Assembly: GCA_017163975.1 (NCBI GenBank)
Contig: JAFFSR010000242.1
Location: 3,125,001-3,189,000, forward strand
Direction: 5' to 3'
DNA from: Anastatus disparis
Taxonomy: Eukaryota; Arthropoda; Insecta; Hymenoptera; Eupelmidae
Length of the DNA stretch: 64,000 nucleotides
In this document: piece after piece, positions 46,990-60,300 of the stretch
Numbering within the stretch: position 1 is the stretch's first letter
Layout: each line of letters starts with the position of its first letter
Translations under genes and position numbers: made by a program
The notes under the pieces: generated by a model
Databases searched by the model: none
Told to the model about the DNA's origin: nothing
What the model saw: the letters and a program-made list of their open reading frames with translations, nothing else

Positions 46990-47080
46990 TAGTCTGAAGT
47001 AGTTGGTGTCGATAAAAAAGTGGACCAGACTCGGGATTGAACTCATATCAAAGAGTTGACGAGCCTTGCACTTTATCAAT
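46990..47080 (-). other. tRNA-derived segment (SINE-like), second copy
   Basis: The minus strand has GATAAAGTGCAAGGCTCGTC and GAGTTCAATCCCGAGTCTGG, an imperfect B box. It shares GATAAAGTG and the B-box spacing with 36460-36531. Confidence 0.45.
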
Positions 47081-47585
47081 AAGACATGTTAGACTGAATT
47101 TGGTTTATTTGTTTTAAAAAAATTGGGCAAAAATGATTATTTTTAGGATTATATATAGTGAAAATCATATGCTTAAAAATGATAATTGGAATGTCTAACA
47201 TTAGGTGAATATACATAAAGCGGATTTTCATTCTTTATTTTAACAAAGTTATTTTCTGTGCTTAAGGGATCAAAAGAGATTTAAAAAGGGACACAAGGTT
47301 ATTTAAATTTTGTATGGTAATCACGATGTAAAAAAGACACCTTGAATATTAAATTTAAACAAAAAAGAAGTGATAGCGCGCTTTTTTATTATTTTTGTTT
47401 TTATTCTGTTAGTATAATTAATCTGCACAAAGTTTTGCGAAATTTAGAGAGAAAAACCCAGTTTTAAATTCATTAGCAAGATTGTACAAATAAAAAATTT
47501 AGTTTATAACTTATTAAATTTTTTGCTTTCTCATAAAGAAAGCATTGTATTACTAAAAAAATTATTTTTCTAATTTTTCACTAAT

Positions 47586-48100
47586 TTGTGCATATTTGTA
47601 CTCAGGAAGTCGAAAAAAGTGGTTTTTAGAAAATGGTTGTATGTGTGTGTGTGTTTATGTGTATTCATTTACCCAATTGGATCTCGAAAACTACTCGATG
47701 GATATGCTTCAAATTTTGCATTCGATTTATTTTTTTGTCTAACTCGTGCGGAAAATATTTTTAATTCGTTTTTTCTAACCTCAACCCACAAACACAGCGA
47801 ACAACCGTCCCCGCGTATTACTAATTTTAATTAAAAAAATTTTGATTTTTCATTTTTTTTTAATTTTACGCAATTTACGCTATGAATTCGCTCTAAAATT
47901 TGCATGGAAATTATTTGCAATTGCCAAAAGAAGAAAAACTTTTGAAAACTAATTTTTTTAGCTTAATTTTAATTATAGAGTACTTTGAAATTTTTGAAAA
48001 AATTGTTTGTATTTAGTTAGTAAATTAGATCTCGTGAACTACTCGATGGATTTGCTTCAAGTTTTGCATAAAATTTATTATTTTCTCAGTGCAGTTTTTA
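47586..48100. repeat. Dispersed repeat with two direct copies
   Basis: GATCTCGAAAACTACTCGATGG near 47678 (first 20 bases given: GATCTCGAAAACTACTCGAT) and GATCTCGTGAACTACTCGAT near 48030, each followed by GCTTCAA.TTTTGCA. The family also occurs inverted at 12530-12895. The 82-codon frame at 47586-47834 lies in this repeat. Confidence 0.55.
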
Positions 48101-51100
48101 TTTTAAAGCATTTTAAAAATTTTCAAAAAAAATTTTATTTTTCATTTATCTTCTATTTTGCGTAAACCATACTATAAATTTTCTCCAAAATTTTTAAACA
48201 TTCAATTTGCTAACATACTAATTTTTCTTGAATAGGAATTGTATTTTACATTGAAATCGCATTTAAAAAAATAAAATCAATTACTCAATTCAATGAGCTC
48301 TATGAGAAAGCATTGCGCCAAAGCACTTGGCAGTGTTTTTAAATAAAAAAGTTAAAAATAATCTTAGAATAAGAGAAAATAAAATAAAATGATATTCATC
48401 AGAAAATACAAATAGTGGATAATAACAATGATGTTTGGTTTAATTATAAATTGCACAATTGCGTTTTCCTTTCTACAAAACCACAAACATTTCATTGTAA
48501 TATTCAAACATTTTAGCATGTCAGGTTCGAAACATATTTCTGACTAGTTATTTTGATTATGATAGTAGTTATTCACAAATATAATATGAAAATTTTCCAA
48601 TTTAATTAGAAAGTTTAGCGTACACCTTTAATCTTTGCATTTTGAAATTATTCAATCGCTGTTTCGAACAATTAATAACATATTTTTAACATATTTTTGA
48701 AATTTTAAGATACATCTTATCTTTTTATGCGTTAAGCGTTAGTTTTAGTTGAGGATTAACAAACTAATAAATAATATCCAAATTGATCTAAACGGTTGTG
48801 ACATTATGTATTGCGCTTAAGAATATTTTAAAAAAATTTTGTTTTTTAATTTTAGTTAATGCACTCTGAAATTGTAAAACATTGATTCAAAATCATAATA
48901 AAAATATATGTATATTGAATCAAAAGTTAAACGTGATTAAATTCTTATTTTAGTTTAAAAAATAGCGTGCAATAGAATCGATTTATTCTTTAAATTAGCA
49001 TTTTTACGTTTATGCCTTACATGTCTTTGCAAAAGATAAATCTGCGCGTTAAAATAAAATTAAAATAAAAGAAAAAAAGTTGTTTTATCGATATAAACAA
49101 TTTACTTTATATACTTGTTATCCGTCAGTTTTTTTATATAATTTAAAGCTTTTTCGTGATTGTCAATATTAACCGTTTGATCATTTATATTGAACTTGTA
49201 CATCAAATATTCAGTATTATTGCACGAATATTATTTTAGTTCGATGTTGAGAAATGAATATGATTTGCGATTGACGTTTATTGTTTTAAAAATGAATTCT
49301 CGTAGCGTTAATGTAGTTCAATCAAAGTATATATTTATTCGAATTTTTTTGCGCCTCGTATTATAAGGATTGAAATCAGTTATAAATAAAAATTTTTAGT
49401 ACAAATATTTGAAAGAATATAGTATGCTTTGTCAAAAATTATAAAATTTATTTAATAAATTAAAAATATATTTTTAAAATAGGTTAATCCAGTATAAACT
49501 ATACGATAAGGGGATTATAATATTTCTCTTATATTTTAAATAAGATACGTCTTACCTACTTGGCATATAAATATAATTGTATAAATTACACTTTTTCTTT
49601 TCTGCATTGTACAGTTGACATTATATCTTGAATAAAATCAATCTATTAATTTCATGCAATTTAATATTTTTAAAAAATAACGTATAAATTAGTTCGACCT
49701 ACATATAATCTTTTTATTAATCTTCTACTATGAAAAAAAGAGTCTTTGAGTAATAATTAAAGAAGATAAAGCATTGGAAAAAAGAAGAAAATCGCTTCTC
49801 TCCGCAATTCTTATGCTAATGACCATTTTCATATTCAAATTTTTAGCTATCGTCACAACTTTCTTTCTATAACTTTCTTTTTTTATTTATGTATGAGACC
49901 ATTAAAGTGGCCCATAGATTTGTCCTGTTGATATCCAGTATGAAAAATTTTAATAATTCAGGAAAAAAAACTGCACGAGGATGGAAGAAAAACCTTAAGA
50001 AAAAAAAAAAATTTTGCGCGTATACATCAAGGACGAATTTTTGAAGGTAAATTGAAGGTTTCTGCTTTTTCTTCACGTCATCAGCAGCAAGTTATTACAC
50101 TCGCAACGTCTGGTATGTAAAATGCTCAGGTAAAATCGGTTTAAACTATCGATCTTATAGCTTGGTGGCATCCTAAAGGAATTAGTATAATATTCTCCTT
50201 ACGTATCCCCAAGAATCTGAATTACCATAATCGTTGGTAATAGCAGAGTAAAAAGAGAGAGAGATAGGAAGAAAAAAAAATTGAGTCTGGCCTTGCTACG
50301 GTATGCTTGCGATCTTGAACTTTCGTTTTATTCGCCTAGCATCGATCAACTTTGTCTAGTGCACGTAACTGACGTGACGCTTAGGTGTCTCTCTTGGGAA
50401 AACTCAATGATCTATCTCGTCTCATCTTGAAGAAAGTTTAAGAGAATATGTATATATAGATATATGGATGAATCGAAAAGTTTTTTCGGTGTTTTTAAAG
50501 GATATTGATGTGAGTAACTGAAGAGAGCTGAGAAATTCGATGACGTCGACAGTCTACACTTCTTTTTTTGTAAAACCTTTTAAAGTGAGTAACTACTGCT
50601 TCAAGTGAACAGAAAACAAGAGTAAAAGATTGAAAATCTTGTTATTGATGGATTTGTAAAAAATTAATTTTAATTGAGATAGTTTTCATAACTTTAGTCT
50701 TTAAAGCTAATAAGCTAAAAGATAAAGATAGCAGACAATTTAAAAGAATTATCACCATCGTTTTTTCTTTTTAATATTTTATCTTAAAAAAATTCTTTTG
50801 AATTCAAAATTTAACGTTGTATAAATATTATGTTTATGAAAAAAATATTAATATTGTCACATTCAATTGTATTTTTAATATATTATACATAATTATTCAT
50901 ATATTTTTCAATGTTTTTTTCATTAAAGTTTTATTCAATCTTTAAAATTATTAATCAAACTCATTAAAAATAAAGTATTACGCTTTTTAATTTAGTATTA
51001 TAAATTTGTATGAATAATAGAGAGTATATTTATTTAGTTGATTACATATAATGAATTTCCAATTTCATTTTTTATTAAATATATTTTATTTTAGAGATAA

Positions 51101-51796
51101 TACAGAAAAATGTAATTATAATGCGCTGGATATTTGAATTCAAAGTTGAATAATTTACATATAAAGATCACACGAATTATCATTATATTTCATAAACTGG
51201 CGATAAAAGTAGAAAATTTGTAATTATGAAACAAAATAACTTAAATTTTCGTTGTTACTTTGAATCAATGCCATTGTTAAATGCAATGCAACGATCAAAA
51301 ACTACTCATGATGGTTCAATCGTTATTGGCACCGTGTTAAGCAGGAGGCCCGCAAAAAGGGACAAAATATTATTTGTTTTTCTTACTTAATTTTTATAAC
51401 AAATGTTTATATCAACTATCATATTTGTAATTTCAATGATATATTATTACCTAACAAAAAATACCAGTTATTTATTATAAGTAACGTTCTAATCGTAAAA
51501 ATTTTAATCAATTTTTCAAATATTTTATTTTATTTTATCGATGATCTGACATTTTTTTGATTGATTTAAATTTATAACAAACAATCTACAATTTTATTTT
51601 TGGTTTATAAAAATCTATCGTTTTATTACGAAGTCATGAGCTTAAATACTATTTTTTGCATAAGAACCTATGTTAAATTTTTTAATTTTAATCATTTTCT
51701 TCTCTTTACTTTAGTTGATGAACTCATATTTTTAAAACTGTTATGGAAAGCTTGTAACTCACTACTTAGTTTTTTTACTTAACTTTATTAAAATCA
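48101..51796. other. Noncoding DNA upstream of the homeobox exon
   Basis: No firm gene. 50050-50560 is less AT-rich, with AG-rich and unique sequence. At 50463 an ATG opens MDESKSFF and reaches a GT at 50488 in the phase needed to join the homeobox exon at 53346. This is a weak candidate first exon only. Confidence 0.35.
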
Positions 51797-51900
51797 CTTG
51801 AGGTCCCTGGTAGAAAATTTGTCTAGTTTTATCGAGGCCTCGATTATTTAACATACAAAACTAGACAGACCTAGAGTAAATTTCTACCAGGGGTATCTTA
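51797..51900. repeat. Palindromic MITE-like element
   Basis: CCTGGTAGAAAATTTGTCTAG pairs (imperfectly) with the right end, which contains CTAGACAGACC and TTTCTACCAGG. About 100 bp, noncoding. Confidence 0.65.
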
Positions 51901-53345
51901 TTTTTTATGAATTTTATAGTTTTATGATTTTGATTATTGATAGCATAACCGTAACTAACATTATAGTTAAATCTATTGAATAATATAGACTTACATTAAC
52001 TAATGTTTAATTTAAGTCCGTTGTTTAATGGACAATTGCAAATGTAATTCAATTTTGTTTGTAAAAGATCTCATTACTCTAATTACAGCTTCATGTAACC
52101 TGATATCATCACTGTACATTAGGAAACTTAAGCATTGATTAATGTTATCAACATAACAGATAAACACATGTGATTAGAGATGTAAGATTTGAGAAGCATT
52201 CAAAGTCAAAGGCAAAAATATTTCATCTTTATATTCCTATTCGTTCATATAACATTATATTATTTAATAAATATCTTAAATGATTTCTTGATTGAAAAAA
52301 AAGATTTAACTTAAATATTTGAATTGTAAAGATTATTATTATCTGGAAAAAAGTGAGAAAATAAAGTTCCAAACATTTTTCTTCAATTAATTTTCTATCT
52401 TCTGTTAGAGATAACTGATTGAAAAAAGGTCTTTTTTCGAAAATACATTTAGTTAAAAAAGAACATTTTACTTGTAGGCTTTAGGCCTTCTGGCATTCGA
52501 AGTCGTAATTATTTCTCGCTATATTCTAACTTAATTTAATATAGCTGTTTGGATTAGGGTAAAAGAAATTATAAGAAACAAAATTTTCTTAAAATAAAAA
52601 TTCTATTTAATATTCTATGCTTAAGACTATTACAAGTGTAGCTCTAAGTGTGAGCTGTTGAATTCTAAACGTAAACTGAACTAAAAATTTTCTTATAACT
52701 ATCATGAAGAGAAGAATACATTTCTTTAGCCTGGCCTGCTTTTACTTGAAATTTGTAAGGTATTTTCTTATTGGTGGAAACAATTTTCATTTAATAATTA
52801 AATTTAGTAAATGCTGGGTTTTCACAAATCTTCAAATTCTTTATTACAGCATATCATAAAACAACTATAAGAACGGCTAATCATGAGTAAAATATATGCA
52901 TGAACGTCAATAAATGCATTAGTTTTATTACTTTTATTACGGGTCTCTAGACCGTTACTATTTCAAAAATAATTTACCTGGCTTAAGAGATTATCCTTTA
53001 ACAATAAAATTATGAAGTTTTGGTAAATTGTATGTATAAAATTATAAAAATGATAATACAGTACAGTAATATAAAAGTACATTAATTTTATATCAAATTT
53101 TGATGAATTGCGAATTAATTCTTATGCACATGTTAACTAATGTACGTTTTGGTTACATGTTTGTTAAATTCCATTTAAATTTTAAAGTTTTTGATGTACA
53201 TATGCTTGAAATTTGCTTCCATCACTAGCATTAAATTTCCCTAAATTTTTAACAGTGTAACTGATTATTTTTAAATCATAAATTTATTAAAATAATATTT
53301 TAATTATATAAATAAATCTAATGAATAATTTTTTTTTCATTACAG
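51901..53345. other. AT-rich sequence, probably intron of the homeobox gene
   Basis: No exon is recognised. It ends in a pyrimidine-rich tract plus CATTACAG (acceptor at 53345). Confidence 0.4.
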
Positions 53346-53590
53346 CTGCTCCAAGAAAAACTACTAGTAAACGTACGCGAAATGCTTATTCATCTGAGCA
53401 ACTTACAAAACTGGAAAAACAATTTCATTGCAGCCGTTATCTCTGCCGACCAAGACGTATAGAAATGGCTGGCGATCTTAATCTCTCAGAAAACCAAATT
53501 AGAATTTGGTTTCAAAATCGTCGTATGAAATATAAAAAAGAAAATTGGCAAAAACATTCTTCTCCGGACAACTTACCTTTCAATTATTAA
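53346..53590 (+). CDS. zen: zerknullt/Hox3-type homeobox gene, last exon
   Basis: After the acceptor TTTCATTACAG, an exon in phase 1 encodes APRKTT followed by a complete 60-residue homeodomain and a 14-residue tail to TAA at 53590. Helix 3 contains [17 protein letters not shown] with the DNA-contact residues I47, Q50, N51 and R53; helix 1-2 has [28 protein letters not shown] with MKYKKE suits insect zen/Hox3 better than proboscipedia (which usually has MKHKRQ). Unusual: N at position 6, N at 43 (normally R), R at 46, and a very short C-terminus compared with the long tails of typical zen proteins. In flies and beetles zen acts in early extraembryonic tissue. An in-frame ATG at 53321 lies in the intron-like tract and is probably not the start; the 5' exon is unresolved. 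A diverged duplicate of zen is possible. Confidence 0.85.
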
Positions 53591-54185
53591 ATATTTTTGC
53601 TAAGTTTCTTAAATTATTTTAATTGAACAATTTTCTGATTTTACTTTTACATTATTCATGAAACAATATTTATGTAGCTCGTGACTTTAAAATGTATATT
53701 ACAGAATTTTATCCCTTACACAAAAAGTATTTTTTTTTTTAATTTACAATGAAATCCTGCATAATAATCACCAATGTTTCTTCTTAGTTATTATAATGAA
53801 ATCTCACAAAATTTACGAAGAAGCATTGTTGTAAAATCGAGAATACTATTAGTAATTTAGTTTATTATTTTTACATGTGCAAAATAAAATAATTCAGGAT
53901 AACCATTAAAAAAAGAATGTCTTTTAACTAAAACAAATAAGGAAGTAAAAAAAAGCAGATAACAAGAAAAACCAAGCTTGAAGTTAACAAGATTTTTCTA
54001 ACTTGTTTAGTCCATAATGAAACTAACGCTAGAATTCAACAAATATAGAAAAGAATCAAGCTTCTAGACATTTTTCGTTTGTGCAACAGGTGTACATTAC
54101 AGGATACCATATACGTTTACAATTAAAAGCAAAAGAATGTCATCTTTTTTGCTAAATTCGCATGGATTCTTTTAGACATGAATTT
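53591..54185. other. AT-rich downstream sequence
   Basis: Probably the 3' untranslated region of the homeobox gene at its start (AAAATAAAATAA near 53880 could serve polyadenylation). Nothing else is visible. Confidence 0.4.
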
Positions 54186-55528
54186 AATAGTATATTACGC
54201 ACCAAGGGAGGGAAGGGGGACATTCTAACCCGCGCGTATGTTATCGCCCGAGCCGAAGGCGAGGGCGATAAACGCAAGGGTTAAGATGTCCCTCTTCACT
54301 CCCGTGGCGCGTATAAATTTTTACCATAGCCAAGCCGAAAGTTGCCAACTAAATATTACGTATAACATAAACGTTATGCTATATTGTTCTACTAGATAAC
54401 ACTGCACGATATCACACTAAACAGTAACACTCGTAATGATAATTCATTAATAAAAAAAGATGTTATGAATTATTCCAATTTTCATCACACACATTTTTAA
54501 AGAATCTATGCTTTGTTTTATTATACACACTAACAATAACACACTACACAGTATAAACATTAGTAATGATAGTTCATTAATAAAAAAAAAAATGTATTAT
54601 TCAATCTGATAGAGTTATTCTTTGATACACTCTGTTTCTATGCCCACATTTTTCATCACACACATTTTTAACTAAATAATAATATAATACAATGTATACA
54701 TATACATTATAATGTATAAATTTCATTTAAAATTTTTAAGAAATAGAAATAGTATATTACGCAAAAGAAAACATTCTAACCCGCGCGTATGTTATCGCCC
54801 GAGCCGAACGCGAATAAACGCGCGGGTTAAGATGTCCCCCTTCTCACTCCTTTTTTATAAATTTTTTAACCATAGCCAAGCCGCCAGTTGTCGACTAAAA
54901 TTACGTAAAACGTAAACGTTATGCTATATTGTTCTACTAGATACACTATACGATATCACACTACACGGTAACACTCGTAATGATAATTCATTAATAAAAA
55001 AAAGATTATTATGATTATCCAATTTTTCATTACACACATTATTAAAGATTTTATGCTTTGTTTTACTATATACACTACACGATAATACACTACACAATAA
55101 CACTCCTAATGATAGTTCATTAATAAAAAAAAATTTATTATTTATTCTGATAGAGTTATTCTTCGATACACTTTTTTACACAACAAATAATAATATAATA
55201 CAATGTATACATATGCATTATAATGTATACATTTTGTTTTGTTTTGTTTCAAATTTAAGAGATTTTGAAAAAGAAACAGAAAAAGATTTTGATATCTGCC
55301 TTTGTTTTGTTCTTACTATGACTTTTGATGAAGAGCAAAAAGGCTAGGTATATTAGACATTATATGGGGAAAAGAAAGAGACGGAGAGATATAACGTATG
55401 CTATACTCTGTCGTTAGCGCCTGCGCAGAACGTTCTTTTTGCTTCTTGCCCCGGCAAGAATGTGAGACTTTCGGTTGAAGTAGTGGGGATGAAAGTAGAA
55501 ACTTTCGGGTTGGATATGGTAAAAAAAT
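54186..55528. mobile_element. Hairpin element copies 8 and 9 in a tandemly duplicated element
   Basis: Two direct copies about 560 bp apart (54186 and 54748) each start with AATAGTATATTACGC, then a hairpin (tip GTTATCGCCCGAGCCGAAGG in the first, shortened in the second), then CCATAGCCAAGCCG, a TTATGCTATATTGTTCTACT segment and AT-rich units with AATGATAATTCATTAATAAA. Each ends TAATATAATACAATGTATAC. At 55491-55527 AACTTTCGGGTTGGATATGG is the complement of the TTACCATAGCCAAGCCGAAAG-type word near 54324, so the whole may be one element with inverted ends. Confidence 0.7.
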
Positions 55529-57162
55529 CTTTTAAAGTTTTACAGTTGGTTAAAATACTGACTTTCTTATTTCTTGACTATATATCAATTACATTCAGAA
55601 TTTTCAATTGAAAATCTAACAACTTGAAAATGTGCATAATTTAAATGTGAAACTTTTGAACGTAAAGCAAGACATTTAATTTCCTGAGGTATGAAATATA
55701 TGCATGCGTGTGTAAACATGAATAGTTTTAATACACATATGTTACACTATAGCATCATAAAGACATTTTACAAAATTAGATGTATTCAATTTCAATGATA
55801 AGTGGAAAAATATATTTTTTTATGTATGTATGTATATATTTTCTTGTTCATTATGATATTACTGAATAAGTACAATTAAAAAGTTTGAAATGGCAAAAAT
55901 TTTCGTGTTATAAATATCAATCAAAATACGATCGCAAAAATCTTTCAATTTTAAAATTTGGAACTAAAATATTTGGGAATTTTAATCATGCAATACTGTT
56001 CAATAAAAAATGCACTTTACAATTTCATAACTACATAGTTTAAATGCAGGACTTTTTTTAAATGAAAAAATTTTTTGTTTGTACTTTGTTGTTTGACAAA
56101 AAAGTTTTAAATATTTGCTAATGTTTATACGCGATAGAGAGTAACTTATGTTCAACCTTTCAAAATTTAATGAAATAGTTGATTTTATTGCATAAAAGTG
56201 TATGCTTTTATACCCGATAAGAAAATACCAATATTTTCGACATTGCTATCGTCAGTGGTTTATAAATCCTTATATTATTTTCAATATTCTACAAAAAAAA
56301 AAAAAAAAAAAAATATATAGTGACCTCGGACATATATAAAAATGTACACACAATTCACTTATACGACAGTATCATAACTTTCATTTTTGCATATTGCTTT
56401 TTTTTTAATCATCCGACCATATCTTTTTCTACGCGTGACCACAAAAACATATTGAAAGATACTTTTTTTTTGTAAAATTCACAACTCTTGACAATTATGT
56501 AAAATCTATTTATTTTCTAGTGAATCTTACAGCATAGGCTTTTTATATATAATAGTCTCCGTTATTTAAAAATTTTTTCTATTTTTATTTTCTATTAAAT
56601 TTTTTGTGCGAGTCAAATATGAAAATTTAAAATTAAAAAAAATTTTTTTTAAATTTAAAGTAATAATAACCAGAAAAATGTTATATTACAGGTGTTACTG
56701 ATGAAATATTTACATTCAACGAAATACCGATAAACAAAATGGTTGATTCCAAACAGACCATTACAATAATTAAACTATGAGTAATAAATCACGTTTAGAA
56801 ATAGAAGCGTATGCGATAAAAAGTAAAATCGATAACTTGTAATTAGTAAAGAAAAAATATTCTTAATATAAGTGATTATATAGATGATGAAGTAATAAAC
56901 CTAACTTTCCAAAAGCTATATAAGAAAAGTGAGGAACAATGAATGTAATAAATATAATCACATACTCTGATGACCAAAGATTTGTAACAGTTTTAGACGT
57001 AGTATATGTACAAAGTTATGGTCAATCGTAAAGAGTCAGTAGTAGGTACTAATAATGGAGAACCAATTTAGTAACCTGTTAGACACCTCTCTTTCTCTTC
57101 ATAGTTTATTCAAGTTAGTCAACACTATCGATTTTAATTTTCGTTTTATTTAATCATTTGTA
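55529..57162. other. AT-rich noncoding DNA
   Basis: No gene is visible. A poly-A run of about 21 lies at 56291-56311. Confidence 0.45.
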
Positions 57163-57344
57163 CTTCAACTCTAATAGAAAATTAACCATTTTTTCGTCAT
57201 AATTGCTGAGTTAAGCATGTTAAAATGACACTTATTTAGAAATTCTGGAAATACTTCAAACAGAATTTCTAGATAAGTGTCATTTCAACATGGTTAGCTC
57301 AGCAATTATGACCAAAAAATGCTTAATTTTCTACCAGTGATAAT
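57163..57344. repeat. Palindromic MITE-like element
   Basis: Left arm TTTTCGTCATAATTGCTGAG and right arm CTCAGCAATTATGACCAAAA pair, continuing inward through AAATGACACTTAT/ATAAGTGTCATTT. Outer bases TAGAAAATTAA/TTAATTTTCTA. Arms of about 85 bp, noncoding. Confidence 0.8.
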
Positions 57345-60300
57345 TAAATAATTATTTTCTTTTTTTCTTTGTTAAAAAAAAATAGCTACCAAATAATCTA
57401 AGTGTCCATCCGTGACGTAAGCAGTACTATGTTTTTATTAGTTTAATTTTCTCTTAACAACAACGGCTAGATTGTCAAGTTTTTCAAAAACTTTATTTAT
57501 TTTCAATCCAACTTTTTATCAGATACGTCTACAATTCAATTTCTATTAAAAAAAAAATTTTTTTTTAAATTGAATGCAAACATTATAAGAATTCACTTTT
57601 CAAAATCATTCGTGCATCTATGTATTGTTTGTTTGAAATTAAAAAAGTTGATGGAAAAAAAATTGTATTTTTTCTTATTATATTGAAAAGGTCAAATTAA
57701 GCAAAGGTTATTTTTATTGTAAACAAAATGTTATAACAACATTAGTATAATATCACTGAAATAAATCTTATAAATTTCATTGTATAATATGATCCAATTA
57801 AAGATTGAAAACATGCAATACGAATTCTATTCGATGTATTATAAGCAAATGAGCTTTTAATACATGCACAAGTCACATAAAATTAAAAAAAAAGGAGAAA
57901 TAAATAAAAAAACCGATAATACACATCAGTATATAAAAGCTGGATAGAGCATAGGTTATACTATACATCATTAGAATTGCATTTTAGTATCGATATAAAC
58001 GTTGCTGGCTGCCACCCTAGTATAAACCAATAAAACATGTGGGTACCTCCGCCCCTTCTTCTCCCTCTGACGTTTAGGTCTCGAAAATCGGTTAACCAGT
58101 TTGCATTTTCGTCAATAGAAAAAGAGAGCATATGTATATAAATATAGATTGTATATAACTTTTATCAAAAAATACAGGAAGCTCAAACGCTATAAAACGA
58201 AGAACGTTTAGCTTATATACGCTTTGTTGTATATATGTTTAAGTCTATGTATATATAAGCTTTCGTGGATAACGAGTACATGTACTCTTTTTTTTTCTTT
58301 TTCAAAGTTTGAAGTGATAGCTTAAAAATGATGATAAAAGTTGGTTTTAACTTTGAAATCGATTAGCAAAAGGATGAAGAGTTAATATTTATTTATCTTT
58401 AAATATTAATGCATTGATTTTAAAAAATAATATTTTTAAATAAAAATATAGAATATTTTACATTGTATCTTTATTGCGTAAATAAAAAACAATACTTTTA
58501 ATATTCAAATAAAGATCGAAGTTTATCTATTGCTATAAAAACATGGCCTTATGTTTTTTGTTATATAACAAAAGAATGGTTATTGAAATCATGTCTCACT
58601 CTTATCCCAATTTCTTTTTATTATTATTTTTAAATGTAGGAAATTGTTTTTAAATTTAATAAAAAATGAAGTTTCAACTTAGAAGAATTTCGACTAAAAT
58701 GAAAATGAAAATTAACATTTTGCCTTGCAAGTTATGTATAAATAAATGTTAATCAATGTACACTTGATATGTACATTTGATATTAATTAAACATATGTGT
58801 TATTACTCGTATTCGTACTTCGTACTGATTCGCATACGTAGCATTACCGCGGGACTCTCGTGATTAAATTTGCGAGCTGAGTACTTGAGTGTTGCTGCAT
58901 AATGATAAATTTTATTAAAAATTATATTTTAAATGTCAAAATATCATGAAATAGAAATATTTTTTATGTATAAAAGTAACTTTAAGAGTATCATGATAAA
59001 ATATAATTTTTCATTGACATATTTTGGGTATCTAATTTTATTTTGTTTTTGATGAAACATGAGAATATTTATCTTGTACATCCACTCGACATAGATATTG
59101 TAAATAAATACGAAAATAATTGTAGTTTTGATTTTCATATTTTATAACATTATCACATGAATTTTAATATATCGATGACATACACGAAGTTTACATGCCT
59201 TTTGCGGTAAAGTGACGTCGGGCTGATATGTGTTACATACCTTGTCAATAATCAACGCAACAAGATATGAGTATAAGTTATATATGTTATACACGAAATT
59301 CATGAATGTAATATTTGCATTTGTCGCTATATACACACATGTATCTGTTAGTTAAACAAAGCTGGAATTTTCATTTTCAATAAATCAAATATGTGGATTT
59401 AGTTATAAATCGAATTGCCATTGGATTTTTTTTTCTTTAAAACTGAATTTCACTACAATCTCGATAAAAATCTTTTTATTTTAAATTTATTTTTTATGAA
59501 ACACATTGAAATAATAAATCGAGTGCATAATTCAATCATTGGTTAAAAAAATTTTAAATATATTTTAAACATATCTCATGATATTTGTAAAGATGAATTT
59601 CAATATTATTATCAATAGAAAAGCATGCATGCCATATATAATAATATTAAAATAATTTATTTTATGTAGGTTAAAGCACGCGTGTAATAATAATAATATT
59701 AAAGTAATTTCTTCGATGTGATTCGTTATTCTCCTTATTTATTAACTTTTTAATGCAAAATTTTAAATGAAATCACACCGAAGCTATTGGTCCAAAATTT
59801 TATTATTTATGATATTCATAAGTTTAAGATAACGAAAAACTATATTTACCAGAAGATCGCAAGGAGTTTCAGTTCACTCGGATTTTCTTTTAAATTGCGA
59901 ATAGTTTTTCTTATACAAAATTATAAGAAAAATTTTTTTATGAAAATTCACATTACCTTTAACGTTGTATAATTTTCAAAACATTTAGATTACTATTTTT
60001 ATCAAAATTATGAAAAAGTTCAAAAATTTAATAAAAAATATGTTCAAAAAGCTCAGTTTGTTTGAAAATTGTATAGTGACAGAAATTATGTTTGAATTTT
60101 TTAATCTTTTATAATTTTTAAACAAATTTCATTTTTGGACCTTTTAATCAAAGAGTTTGGTTTTTTTAATCAAAAAGTTTTGATTTTAACTTTTAAATAA
60201 TTTTAGTAAAAATTTTATAAAATTATTAGTTTAATATCTGCATAGCGTCAATGCAAATTTAGAATAAAAGAACATTAAAATTCAGACAAAATATGGCATA

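Noticed and set aside
53321..53345. In-frame ATG just upstream of the homeodomain
   Set aside because: It lies within a T-run ending CATTACAG, a strong splice acceptor, so it is probably intron.
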